64,000 nt of DNA from UMGS1696 sp964621165 (GTDB taxonomy: Bacteria > Bacillota > Clostridia > Oscillospirales > CAG-272): contig CAZULC010000009.1 of NCBI GenBank assembly GCA_964621165.1, positions 14,045 to 78,044 of the forward strand, written 5' to 3'. The notes beneath the pieces are model-generated. The model worked only from the letters and a program-made list of their open reading frames with translations. It was not told where the DNA came from and made no database searches. A program made the position numbers and the translations under genes. This document shows positions 45,043 through 53,701 of the stretch, piece after piece; position 1 is the first letter of the stretch, and each line of letters begins with the position of its first letter.

Positions 45043-45597
45043 TCAGATTTCCATGATTTCCTTTTCTTTTGCTTCGGTAATGCTGTCGATTTCCTTGATG
45101 TACTTGTCGGTCAGATCCTGGATAGCCTTATCGGAGAGCTTCTGTTCGTCTTCGGTCATTTCGCTGTTCTTCTTCATTGCCTTGCTCTTGTCGTTGGCGT
45201 CGCGGCGGATGTTTCTCAGCGCAACCTTTGCTTCCTCGCCCATCTTGGAAACGGACTTTTTCAGTTCCTTACGTCTTTCCTCGGTGAGCTGGGGGAACAC
45301 GAGTCTGATGACCTTGCCGTCGCTCTGGGGAGTGATTCCAACATCGGAAGCGAGAAGTGCCTTTTCGATTTTCTTGAGGGTGGAGGCTTCCCACGGCTGG
45401 ATGAGCAGGGTCTTGGGGTCAGTTACCTTTACCTCCGCAATCTGAGCGATGGGAGTTTCGGTTCCGTAGTAGTCAACCGTGACCTTGGAAATAACGGCGG
45501 TATTTGCTCTGCCCACGCGTATTACAGACAGGGATTCCTTATAAACCTCAGCCGACTTCTTCATTTTTGCTTCATATTCTTTGGTTTCGAGTTTCAT
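45043..45597 (-). CDS. frr: Ribosome recycling factor
   Basis: The 184-residue protein has the full RRF fold. It begins KEYEAKMKKSAEVYKESLSVIRVGRA, has AWEASTL-like QPWEASTLKKIEKALL, and ends in a long helical hairpin (EDEQKLSDKAIQDLTDKYIKEID). With EF-G it splits post-termination ribosomes. The start follows AAAGGAG. It lies 56 bases downstream of pyrH, the usual order. Confidence 0.98.
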   Translation of the reverse strand: MKLETKEYEAKMKKSAEVYKESLSVIRVGRANTAVISKVTVDYYGTETPIAQIAEVKVTDPKTLLIQPWEASTLKKIEKALLASDVGITPQSDGKVIRLVFPQLTEERRKELKKSVSKMGEEAKVALRNIRRDANDKSKAMKKNSEMTEDEQKLSDKAIQDLTDKYIKEIDSITEAKEKEIMEI

Positions 45598-45653
45598 AAT
45601 AACTACTCCTTTAAATTGTTATTTTGGTTAACATTATCTGGGGGTAAATAAGT

Positions 45654-46418
45654 TCAATACAGAGTTGATTCTACATCCTTGTATGTCACAAGCGTGCCGA
45701 TTTCTTCTCCGCGGGCGGCTTTGATGATATTGTCGGGGTCAGCCAGCTCGAACAGGTACATTTCAATCTGCTGTTCCTTTGCGAGAGCTGACGCGGAAAC
45801 GTCCGTCGCACCCAACTGATCGCTCAGACATTTGTCGTATGTGACAACCTTATATCTGGGTACGTCGGGGTTCTTTTTGCCGTCCTTGTCAATGGGATTT
45901 TCCGTGTAAACGCCGTCGATGTTCTTTGCGCAGAGAATTATGTCCGCTTCGATTTCGGCAGCTCTCACTACAACAGTCGTATCAGTGGTGACGAAGGGGA
46001 TTCCCGTACCTGCGCCGAAGAGAACTGTCTTGCCCTCATCCATAAACGCCACTGCTTTTCTGTAGTCGTACTGCTCTGCGCATGTAGTAACGCTCAGGGG
46101 AGAGAGGACCCTTGCCTGTACGCCGGCTTTTTCGAGAGCGTCTTCCATTCTCAGGCAGTTTATCATAGTGCCAAGCATACCCATCTCGTCGCCGCGTGCT
46201 CTCTTGACGTTAGCGTTTTTGCCGCCGCGCCAGATATTGCCCGCACCAATGACGATTCCAACCTGAACTCCGTCGTCAATGAGCTGCTTTACGGCTCCGG
46301 CTATTTCGGCAATCTTTACGTCGTCGAAGATGCTGTCGATTTTTTCCTTACCGTCGACCTTGACCTTCTTTGCGAGAGCCTCGCCGGACAGCTTGAGTAA
46401 AACGCGCTTATATTTCAT
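45654..46418 (-). CDS. pyrH: UMP kinase
   Basis: I start at 46418 (MKYKRVLLKLSGEALAKK) behind GGAG; the longer frame adds 12 unlike residues. The 254-residue kinase has KLSGEAL, GAGNIWRGG, the DEGKTVLFGAGTGIPFVTTDT block and NIDGVYT typical of the amino-acid-kinase fold. It phosphorylates UMP to UDP. Confidence 0.97.
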   Translation of the reverse strand: MKYKRVLLKLSGEALAKKVKVDGKEKIDSIFDDVKIAEIAGAVKQLIDDGVQVGIVIGAGNIWRGGKNANVKRARGDEMGMLGTMINCLRMEDALEKAGVQARVLSPLSVTTCAEQYDYRKAVAFMDEGKTVLFGAGTGIPFVTTDTTVVVRAAEIEADIILCAKNIDGVYTENPIDKDGKKNPDVPRYKVVTYDKCLSDQLGATDVSASALAKEQQIEMYLFELADPDNIIKAARGEEIGTLVTYKDVESTLY

Positions 46419-46543
46419 ACAAAACAAACTCCATATCTGCACAATATTTTTCAAGATATATTTTACTCTATTTTCCCCGATTTGTAAATAGTAAATTTTA
46501 AATTATACCAAAAAAATGAGTGAAAAGCTGTAAAAAATCATAA

Positions 46544-46596
46544 AAAACGGCATGGAAAAGCTAAACTTTAGTTAACCGTACCCGTGCCGTTATATT
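46544..46596 (-). terminator. Terminator of tsf
   Basis: On the minus strand ACGGCACGGG and the later CATGCCGT form a stem followed by TTTTTT, 14 bases past the tsf stop. Confidence 0.7.
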
Positions 46597-46609
46597 TTGT
46601 TTTATAAAA

Positions 46610-47545
46610 TTACTGAGCCTGACCTGTGAGCTTTGCGATTTCTCCGGCGAAGTCGTCCTCTCTCTTTTCAAGACCCTCGCCCTTTTCGTAGAGTACGAAG
46701 GAGTCAATCTTGATGTCGGCGCCAAGTTCCTTAGCAGTCTGAGCAACGTACTTGCCGATTGTCATGCTGTCATCCTTGACGTAGAGCTGTTCGTTGAGGC
46801 ATGCTCTTTCATAGAAGCTTCCGATTCTGCCTTCAACAATCTTGTGGAGGATAGCGTCGGGTTTGTTTGCGTTCTTTGCGTCGTTCTTGAGCTGAGCAAC
46901 GAGAATTTCCTTTTCTTCAGCGAGAACAGATTCGGGAACGTCTTCCTTTGACACGTATGTCGGAGGTGTTCCGGCTGCAATCTGGAGGCAGATGTTCTTT
47001 GCAAATTCAGCGAACTCAGGCTTGGAAGCCGTAGCGTCGTCTGTCACGAACTTTACGATAACTCCGGCAATTCCGCCGCCATGGATGTAGGTGGATGTAA
47101 CGCCGTCAACTACAACGAACCGGCGGATGTTCATGTTCTCGCCGATTGTGAAGATCATGTCCTTGAGCTTTGCTTCAACCGTAGCGAAGTCCGTGTCAAA
47201 GGGGAGTGCCTTCAACTCTTCAACTGTAGCGGGTCTGTTTGCGACGATAACCTTGAGAATGTTCTTTACGAAGTCCTTGAAGGTGGCATTCTTTGCGACG
47301 AAGTCTGTTTCGGCGTTGACCTCGATCATTGCGGTGGTATTGCCGTCCTTGAGAATGTCCACAACGCCCTCAGCCGCGATTCTGCCGGCTTTCTTGTCAG
47401 CCTTGCTCAGACCCTTTTCGCGGAGAACCTTGATAGCCTCGTCGAAGTTGCCCTCGGTCTCAACCAGAGCCTTCTTGCAGTCCATCATGCCCGCGCCGGT
47501 CTTTGATCTCAGCTCGTTTACCATTTTAGCTGTAATTGCTGCCAT
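46610..47545 (-). CDS. tsf: Translation elongation factor Ts
   Basis: The 311-residue protein starts with the UBA-like domain (VNELRSKTGAGMMDCKKALVET), then VNAETDFVAKN, the EF-Tu-contact motif, and a coiled-coil dimerisation region. It exchanges GDP for GTP on EF-Tu. Unusually, the intergenic region to rpsB holds a full 115-bp structured repeat instead of a short spacer. Confidence 0.98.
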   Translation of the reverse strand: MAAITAKMVNELRSKTGAGMMDCKKALVETEGNFDEAIKVLREKGLSKADKKAGRIAAEGVVDILKDGNTTAMIEVNAETDFVAKNATFKDFVKNILKVIVANRPATVEELKALPFDTDFATVEAKLKDMIFTIGENMNIRRFVVVDGVTSTYIHGGGIAGVIVKFVTDDATASKPEFAEFAKNICLQIAAGTPPTYVSKEDVPESVLAEEKEILVAQLKNDAKNANKPDAILHKIVEGRIGSFYERACLNEQLYVKDDSMTIGKYVAQTAKELGADIKIDSFVLYEKGEGLEKREDDFAGEIAKLTGQAQ

Positions 47546-47616
47546 AATTTATCTCTCCAATCTATTTTACAATCTTATTATACCTTATTTACTGTGAAAC
47601 GGCGTGTAAAACATTG

Positions 47617-47731
47617 AAAGAATTACGGTCGGCTGAAAGCCGATGAAAAATGGTGGGGTACCATTTTTCAAGTAATTCTTTAGCGTGAAAGCAGCTGATG
47701 TAAAAATCAAGCTGCACCTAATCTTTCACGC
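47617..47731. repeat. Interspersed structured element, copy 3, between rpsB and tsf
   Basis: The outer stem is AAAGAATTAC (47617-47626) with GTAATTCTTT (47672-47681). Inside are CGGCT-GAA-AGCCG (47630-47642) and the perfect arms GAAAAATGGT/ACCATTTTTC (47645-47654 and 47660-47669). Beside it is GCGTGAAAG (47683-47691) with CTTTCACGC (47723-47731). The last base is one base before the rpsB stop codon (47733-47735), so the element abuts the coding region exactly. Confidence 0.88.
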
Positions 47732-47732
47732 G

Positions 47733-48488
47733 TTAGTTTTTAGCTTCCTCTGCGTCCTGTTCTTCTTCAGCAGCTGTGATTGCGGGTTCTGCTTCGTTCA
47801 GCTGTTCGCCCTGCTTGCCTTCGAGAACTGCGTCTGCGATAACGGATGTGATGAGTCTGATCCCGCGGATTGCGTCGTCGTTGCCGGGGATGATGTAGTC
47901 AGCGTCATCGGGGTCGCAGTTTGTATCAACGATAGCCACAACCGGAATGCCCAGCTTCTTGCACTCGAGAACGGCGTTGTGTTCCTTTCTCGGGTCCACG
48001 ATGAACACGGCTGAGGGAAGTCCGTCCATGTTCTTGATACCGCCGAGGTTCTTTTCAAGGTTGTAGATTTCCTTCTGGAGAGATGCTACTTCCTTCTTGG
48101 GGAGCATGTCGAATGTGCCGTCCTCCTGCATCTTTTCAAGGGAACGGAGTCTTTCAATGGATGTTCTGATGGTCTTGTAGTTGGTGAGCATACCGCCGAG
48201 CCATCTCTCGTTTACGTAGTACATTCCGCAGCGTTCTGCTTCTTCACGGATTGTGTCGGCAGCCTGCTTCTTTGTACCTACGAAGAGGAGCTTTCCGCCG
48301 TCCTCGGTCATCTGACGGACGAACATGTATGCTTCCTCAAACTTTTTGATAGTCTTTGACAGGTCGATGATGTACACGCCGTTTCTTTCGGTGAAGATGT
48401 ACTCAGCCATTTTGGGGTTCCAGCGTCTGGTGTGGTGTCCGAAATGAACACCTGCTTCGAGAAGCTGCTTGATTGAAACTATAGACAT
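47733..48488 (-). CDS. rpsB: 30S ribosomal protein S2
   Basis: I start at 48488 (MSIVSIKQLLEAGVHFGHHTRRWNPKM) behind AAGGAGGAC, giving 251 residues. S2 signatures FVGTKKQAADTIREEAERCGMYYVNERWLGGMLTN and PSAVFIVDPRKEHNAV are clear. The C-terminal tail is acidic (AITAAEEEQDAEEAKN). It has a long leader of about 285 bases and a consensus promoter. Confidence 0.98.
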   Translation of the reverse strand: MSIVSIKQLLEAGVHFGHHTRRWNPKMAEYIFTERNGVYIIDLSKTIKKFEEAYMFVRQMTEDGGKLLFVGTKKQAADTIREEAERCGMYYVNERWLGGMLTNYKTIRTSIERLRSLEKMQEDGTFDMLPKKEVASLQKEIYNLEKNLGGIKNMDGLPSAVFIVDPRKEHNAVLECKKLGIPVVAIVDTNCDPDDADYIIPGNDDAIRGIRLITSVIADAVLEGKQGEQLNEAEPAITAAEEEQDAEEAKN

Positions 48489-48775
48489 TTTTATGTCCTC
48501 CTTCGGTTGTTCCACCGCGTCCCAGCACTGCCGCCTGTATTTTACGAAAGTCCATTTCAAGAGAAATTGCACTTTCAGCGAAAACCTCATCCGGCCGCGT
48601 CTTCCGTTTTATGGAAAACTTTGTCAGCCGGAGCAGAGCTCGCATAAAAAATGACGTCTCTTTGCTTTCGTCCATTTACCGCACCGCTCTTTATCAGTGG
48701 AATGCGGCTGTATTTGGCACCTAGCATATGCTTATCGGGACGCGTGTGTATTTATTCATGCGGTTTCCCGCATAC
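48489..48775 (-). promoter_or_regulatory. Long rpsB leader, candidate S2 autoregulatory region
   Basis: The predicted promoter at 48782-48810 leaves about 285 untranslated bases before rpsB. Read on the minus strand it has GC-rich potential stems, such as GCTCCGGCTGAC near GCGGCCGG and TTCC/GGAA arms. No coding frame of convincing quality occurs here. S2 leaders in other bacteria regulate rpsB-tsf, but I cannot match this one to a known class. Confidence 0.35.
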
Positions 48776-48781
48776 TTTGGT

Positions 48782-48810
48782 ATTATACCATACTTTTCTT
48801 CAAATTACAA
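48782..48810 (-). promoter_or_regulatory. SigA-type promoter of rpsB
   Basis: On the minus strand TTGTAA (48810-48805) and TATAAT (48787-48782) are separated by 17 bases. Confidence 0.75.
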
Positions 48811-48848
48811 TATCGCGAGTATTATTAACAGAAAATTTACAATATCCG

Positions 48849-49154
48849 TCACCATGAGAAGAACCAGTTTTTCTTCCGCCGGTCCGGACGGGGTTTGTCA
48901 TCACAGCCGCAGGTGGCGCAGTTGTCCTTTATGTCGACGAGAATCGTGTCTCCGCCTATGCATTTGATGTCGTTCCAGCAGATTTTGATCTGATTCCTGC
49001 CGCCAACTACGGAGAAGTACCTTTCGCAGACGTATATTGCCGCGATTTTGCCGCAGTCAGAGTCGATTTCGAGGTCGGTCACGTATCCCAGCCGCCGTCC
49101 GTTGCACACATTAATTACGTCCTTTTCGCGGATTTCGCAGAAAGTTGATGTCAT
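48849..49154 (-). CDS. YlmC/YmxH-family PRC-barrel sporulation-associated protein
   Basis: I start at 49154 (MTSTFCEIREKDVINVCNG) behind GGGGGGATAAC. The 101-residue protein has the PRC-barrel-like pattern of the YlmC/YmxH family: CEIREKDVINVCNGRRLGYVTDLEID near the start and VPWNDIKCIG-like WNDIKCIGGDTILV later. A Cys-rich tail (NCATCGCDD) follows. The family is common in spore formers and several members belong to the mother-cell regulon. Exact role unknown. Confidence 0.85.
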   Translation of the reverse strand: MTSTFCEIREKDVINVCNGRRLGYVTDLEIDSDCGKIAAIYVCERYFSVVGGRNQIKICWNDIKCIGGDTILVDIKDNCATCGCDDKPRPDRRKKNWFFSW

Positions 49155-49233
49155 GTTATCCCCCCGGTTCGTTTGAATTAAGGAACTCACTGCATTATAT
49201 GCTGGACCGTAGATAATTTTTCGCCGGAATCAA

Positions 49234-49271
49234 ACGAAAAAAGTCCGGACAGCGCATACCATCCGGACAGT
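49234..49271 (-). terminator. Terminator of the solute-binding lipoprotein gene
   Basis: GTCCGGA and TCCGGAC arms on the minus strand are followed by TTTTTT. Confidence 0.85.
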
Positions 49272-49302
49272 TTTATTTAGTTACAATTTTACCGCGGCTA
49301 TA

Positions 49303-50997
49303 TTACATTGAAGGATATAGATCTTCATACCACGCAGTGTAGATGGATACGGGGGAGTTTTCGTTTTCCGTGTCTGTCAATTCAATGAAGGTCTCGTTGT
49401 TCTTGATTTCATCCTTGAACGCGGCTATAGCTTCGTCAAATTCAGCGTAGGTGAGCGCGTCGAGCTTTTCCTTGTATTCCTTGGAAATCTTGTCAAGCTC
49501 TGCAAGTGAAGCCTTGTTTTCGTCGTTCACGTAGCCGTCAAACTTCATGTATGGGCTTGTGCTGGAGTCAAGGTTCTGCTGCTTGCCATAATCCCAGTAG
49601 TCCATAGAGATGCCTTCTCCAGGATAAGTCATGTAGACGTTGCCCGTGTCAACAAGGTTCATCTGATAATCATTGTTAAGAATCTTTATGGTTTCCTGAG
49701 TGTCCTCATCCTCGTATTCCCAGTTTACACCTTCAACGCCGTACTGCAGAACAGTTCTGAGTTCCTTGTCGGTGTTAATGAGGGTGATGATTTCCATGGA
49801 TCTGGAGAGACTCTTTGAGAATGTGCTGACTGCGAACATATGACCATAAGCATCATCCTCAGTCATCATCGGCTTTGCATATACATTTACATAGTAGTCC
49901 TCGCCATACTGTTCAGCAATGGAAGCATCGCCGGAAATTACACCTACAGCAAACTTCTCACCTTCCTTAATTGTGCCGTCGCCGACATAGCCAAGTTCAG
50001 TAAGTTCCTTCATTGCTCCCACAGTGTTGACATAGGTATTATTTGCGAAAATGCTCTTTGGTAAAGCTTTGGTGTTGTATGCCATGGAGTTAAGTATCTG
50101 CGATGCCAAAACGGACCACTCACCCTCTTCGCTACCCCAGTAAACCATGTTTGCGGCTTCAACAGGTCCAAGAAGCGGAACTACGCCGTCAAGGTGCTGG
50201 TTTCCGATGTCCTTGATGAAGTCAGTGCATTTAAGGAATGTACTCAGCTTGTCTTCATCGTAATCGTACTGTTCAACAAGTTCCTTGTTAACAAGCAGGT
50301 ACTGATATTCGCCAACTGGATGGTTGTTGGGGATTGCGTATGTGCCTGAAACGTTTGCAAGATCCAGGAATGTGGGATAAATATAGGTCTTCAAAATCTT
50401 AGATGTACCAGACAACTCGCTGTCGAGCTGCTGAATAAAATCGTTCTCTATGTATTCCATGTACTTGTCGTAACCCTGTACAAGGAAAATATCGAACTGC
50501 TTCTCGCCGACTTCGGGGTACTGCTTGATGGAAATTCCAAGTTCGTTGACAATTGTCTCTTCTTCGGTTTCAACGGCCTCTTCGGTTTCTTCTTCGGTTT
50601 CGTATTCGGAAACGTCAACGCCCTGAGCCTTGAGAGCCTTGATTTCCTTTCTTCTCTGAGCTTCGGCTTCTTCCTCTTCCAGAATCTGGGTGTTGATAGA
50701 GTTCAGTCTTTCGTCGACGTAGCTCTGGTACTCGTTTTCGGGAATCAGGATAAGGTCAATGGCGGTGTCGTATTTTGCCTGGGTGATTTTGTTGACCGCG
50801 GCTTCAACTGCCTCAACAGCCTCGTCGGTTGTGCCGGACTTTGTGGGAAGCGCAAGGGTCAGCGTCATGGAAACACGCACTGACTCTTCGGTGTCAGCGG
50901 TAGCGACTTCTTCATCTTCCGCGTTTGATGAACATCCCGCAAACGTGCCGAGAATCATTGCTCCTGCGGAAAGAAGACTGATTAGCTTTTTATTCAT
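49303..50997 (-). CDS. Extracellular solute-binding lipoprotein
   Basis: The 564-residue protein has a lipobox signal peptide (ending TFAGC near residue 21) and an extracellular binding-protein fold typical of family 1 sugar or oligosaccharide receptors: DIFLVQGYDKYMEYIEND, YAIPNNHPVGEYQYLLVNKELVEQYDYD, FAVGVISGD. Residues about 100-150 are a highly charged Glu/Lys/Thr helical insertion (EEEEAEAQRRKEIKALKAQG, then EEETEEAVETEEE). No permease or ATPase genes are adjacent, so the transporter is elsewhere or the protein has another role. A consensus promoter precedes it. Confidence 0.85.
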   Translation of the reverse strand: MNKKLISLLSAGAMILGTFAGCSSNAEDEEVATADTEESVRVSMTLTLALPTKSGTTDEAVEAVEAAVNKITQAKYDTAIDLILIPENEYQSYVDERLNSINTQILEEEEAEAQRRKEIKALKAQGVDVSEYETEEETEEAVETEEETIVNELGISIKQYPEVGEKQFDIFLVQGYDKYMEYIENDFIQQLDSELSGTSKILKTYIYPTFLDLANVSGTYAIPNNHPVGEYQYLLVNKELVEQYDYDEDKLSTFLKCTDFIKDIGNQHLDGVVPLLGPVEAANMVYWGSEEGEWSVLASQILNSMAYNTKALPKSIFANNTYVNTVGAMKELTELGYVGDGTIKEGEKFAVGVISGDASIAEQYGEDYYVNVYAKPMMTEDDAYGHMFAVSTFSKSLSRSMEIITLINTDKELRTVLQYGVEGVNWEYEDEDTQETIKILNNDYQMNLVDTGNVYMTYPGEGISMDYWDYGKQQNLDSSTSPYMKFDGYVNDENKASLAELDKISKEYKEKLDALTYAEFDEAIAAFKDEIKNNETFIELTDTENENSPVSIYTAWYEDLYPSM

Positions 50998-51059
50998 GTG
51001 GGAAACCTCCTCTAAGTTCTGTTTTTCTCATCGGAATCAAGAGATATTATTCTTGTTCT

Positions 51060-51088
51060 ATTGTACACGAAATTTCCGATATTGTCAA
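51060..51088 (-). promoter_or_regulatory. SigA-type promoter of the solute-binding protein gene
   Basis: On the minus strand TTGACA (51088-51083) and TACAAT (51065-51060) are separated by 17 bases. Confidence 0.85.
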
Positions 51089-51281
51089 GCTTTTTTTATG
51101 TAAATTATCACCGAAAATTTGATTTTCTGCCTTGGTTTATGTCAAAAAGTCCGATTTTTATTGTAGATTTTCTACAATTTCCAGGTCAGTTTTTTGTACA
51201 AGCCGCCGTTTTATTTGGCGCATTTTCACAACCGCTGAGTCATAAAAATATTGAAACCGTCCAATTTTTCGCTTTTTTTGC

Positions 51282-52478
51282 TTATTCGAGGAAATCCTTG
51301 AGCCGACGGGTCCTGCTTGGGTGGTGGAGCTTGCGGATTGCCTTTGACTCGATCTGGCGGATCCTCTCCCGGGTGATGTTGAACTGCCGTCCCACCTCTT
51401 CAAGGGTCCTGCTGCGGCCGTCAATCAGTCCGAAACGGAGCTTTATGACCATCTCTTCACGGGGAGTCAGGGTGTGGAGAACCTCGTTCAGCTGTTCCTT
51501 CAGAAGGTTGTAGGAAGCCTCGTCCCATGGGGTTTTGCTTTCCGTGTCTGGAATGAAGTCGCCGAGATGACTGTCCTCAGCTTCGCCTATGGGAGTCTCG
51601 AGGGAAACAGGGTCCTGTGAAATCTTGATAATCTCCCTGACTTTATCCACGCTCATGCCGATGTCACGGGCGATTTCCTCCATTGTGGCTTCGCGGCCGT
51701 TCTTCTGGAGAAGCTCTCTCTGGCTGCGTGACACCTTATGTATGGTTTCGACCATGTGTACCGGGATTCTGATTGTGCGGGACTGGTCAGCTATGGCACG
51801 GCTTATGGCCTGTTTTATCCACCATGTGGCGTAGGTCGAGAACTTGTAGCCCTTGGTGTAGTCGAACTTGTCCGCGGCCTTCATGAGTCCGAGATTTCCC
51901 TCCTGAATCAGGTCGAGAAGGTGGATCCCCTTTCCCATGTACCTCTTCGCAATGCTGACGACAAGGCGGAGGTTTGCTTCCACAAGACGGTTCTTCGCTT
52001 CCTCGTCGCCCTCGGACATGCGCTTGGCAAGTTCGGTTTCGGTCTCCGCATCAAGAAGCGGGATTGTGCCGATTTCCTTCAGGTACATTCTCACCGGGTC
52101 CTCGACCGCGAGTCCTTCCTGCGCGAGAATCTGCTCCATGTCCTCAGCGGTGTTCATTGATTCGGCGTCGGTGTTGATTTCCTCAAGGTCCTCGTCGCCG
52201 ATGAGGTTCATGATGTCGCCGCCGGTTTTTATTGTGCCGTAATCTTCCTCGGATTCGTCTTCTCCGCCGGCAAAGCTTTCTGTGGGAAAATCCGGGTAGT
52301 CCATCTCGCCCTTGTCGTCAAGGATATCCTCTTCATCCTCAGCCTTGTCAATGTCATCCCGCGGAATCTGGTTCTGCCTGTCGAGCTTTTTTATCACGTC
52401 GGCCTTTTTGACCTTTTCGTTTTTTTCGCTTTCATTCCCCTGTGGAGTGAAATTCTTATCTGCGTCTGCTGTGTGCAT
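51282..52478 (-). CDS. Primary-type sigma factor (RpoD/SigA paralogue 2)
   Basis: I start at 52478 (MHTADADKNFTPQG) behind GGGAGG, giving 398 residues. Region 1.2 begins VEDPVRMYLKEIGTIPLL. Region 2 has NLRLVVSIAKRYMGKG and DLIQEGNLGLMKAADKFD, with region 2.4 YATWWIKQAISRAIADQSRTIRIP. Region 4.2 is the LEEVGRQFNITRERIRQIESKAIRKL helix-turn-helix. A long acidic N-terminus (about 130 residues) replaces region 1.1. It directly follows a second sigma factor of the same type, 80 bases upstream, in an operon headed by dnaG. Confidence 0.95.
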   Translation of the reverse strand: MHTADADKNFTPQGNESEKNEKVKKADVIKKLDRQNQIPRDDIDKAEDEEDILDDKGEMDYPDFPTESFAGGEDESEEDYGTIKTGGDIMNLIGDEDLEEINTDAESMNTAEDMEQILAQEGLAVEDPVRMYLKEIGTIPLLDAETETELAKRMSEGDEEAKNRLVEANLRLVVSIAKRYMGKGIHLLDLIQEGNLGLMKAADKFDYTKGYKFSTYATWWIKQAISRAIADQSRTIRIPVHMVETIHKVSRSQRELLQKNGREATMEEIARDIGMSVDKVREIIKISQDPVSLETPIGEAEDSHLGDFIPDTESKTPWDEASYNLLKEQLNEVLHTLTPREEMVIKLRFGLIDGRSRTLEEVGRQFNITRERIRQIESKAIRKLHHPSRTRRLKDFLE

Positions 52479-52558
52479 AACGTCCTCCCTTTTAATAATA
52501 GATTTTTTTGCCGGACTGAATCTATGCAACTCAGGACAGTCTATATTGTCAATAATTA

Positions 52559-53653
52559 TCAGTTGATGTCGTTCAAAAATCCTCTCAGCACCTTTGAGCG
52601 GCTCTGGTGGCGGAGTTTGCGCAGGGCCTTGGCTTCAATCTGGCGGATTCTCTCACGGGTGATGTTGAATTCCTTACCCACTTCCTCGAGGGTTCTGGTG
52701 CGTCCGTCGTCCAGACCGAAGCGGAGCTTGATTACCATTTCCTCACGTGGAGTCAGGGTGTGCAGAACCTTGTTCAGCTGTTCCTTAAGAAGCTGGTACG
52801 ACACAGCCTCGGCGGGGGTGGGGGATGAGTCGTCGGGAATGAAGTCGCCTATGTGGCTGTCATCCTCCTCGCCGATCGGGGTTTCGAGGGAGATGGGGTC
52901 CTGTGCGGCCTTCATTATCTCGCGGACTTTCTCCTCGCTCATGCCGAGCTTTGCGGATATTTCTTTAATTGTAGGCTCGCGTCCGTACTCCTGGAGAAGC
53001 TGGCGTGACGCACGGTATACCCTGTGTATCGTCTCCACCATGTGAACTGGTATTCTGATGGTGCGCGCCTGGTCAGCTATAGCCCTTGTGATGGCTTGAC
53101 GGATCCACCATGTGGCGTAGGTCGAGAACTTGTATCCCTTTGTGTGGTCGAACTTGTCGACGGCTTTGATGAGGCCCAGGTTTCCCTCCTGAATCAGGTC
53201 GAGGAAGTACATGCCCCGTCCCACGAACTTTTTGGCAATACTCACCACAAGGCGCAGGTTTGCCTCCACAAGCTCGTTCTTTGCGGCTTCGTCACCCTCG
53301 GCTATTCTCTCGGCAAGGTAGGCCTCACGCTCGGGTGTGAGAAGCGGGATTTTACCGATGTCCTTGAGATACATTCTCACCGGGTCGTCAACCGCGATTC
53401 CCTCTTCGGACAGGAACTTGTCAAGGTCCTCCCCTTCGGACTCCACAGGCTCGTCTATGGCAGGAGTATAGCTGCTGTCGTCGCTGTTGTCCATGTAGCC
53501 CGAGACTTCGATTCCGCTGTTCTCGAGGACTGAGTAAACGTTTTGGTCGCTGTAGGAATTGAAGTTTACGTCATCCAGAACATCGTCGGCAGTAAGATCC
53601 GCGTTTTTGTCCTTGACAGAAAATTCAACGTCGTCTTTTTTTTCGTTAATCAT
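52559..53653 (-). CDS. Primary-type sigma factor (RpoD/SigA paralogue 1)
   Basis: The 364-residue protein has regions 1.2 (VDDPVRMYLKDIGKIPLL), 2 (NLRLVVSIAKKFVGRG, DLIQEGNLGLIKAVDKFD), 2.4 (YATWWIRQAITRAIADQARTIRIP), 3 and 4.2 (LEEVGKEFNITRERIRQIEAKALRKLRH). It is more consensus-like and shorter than its downstream paralogue, so it is the better candidate for the housekeeping sigma factor. It lies 48 bases after dnaG, the position of rpoD in other Firmicutes. Confidence 0.96.
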   Translation of the reverse strand: MINEKKDDVEFSVKDKNADLTADDVLDDVNFNSYSDQNVYSVLENSGIEVSGYMDNSDDSSYTPAIDEPVESEGEDLDKFLSEEGIAVDDPVRMYLKDIGKIPLLTPEREAYLAERIAEGDEAAKNELVEANLRLVVSIAKKFVGRGMYFLDLIQEGNLGLIKAVDKFDHTKGYKFSTYATWWIRQAITRAIADQARTIRIPVHMVETIHRVYRASRQLLQEYGREPTIKEISAKLGMSEEKVREIMKAAQDPISLETPIGEEDDSHIGDFIPDDSSPTPAEAVSYQLLKEQLNKVLHTLTPREEMVIKLRFGLDDGRTRTLEEVGKEFNITRERIRQIEAKALRKLRHQSRSKVLRGFLNDIN

Positions 53654-53701
53654 TTGCTACCTCTTTTTCGGTGTTTTATTTGAAGTGATTGCTTATTACC
53701 T

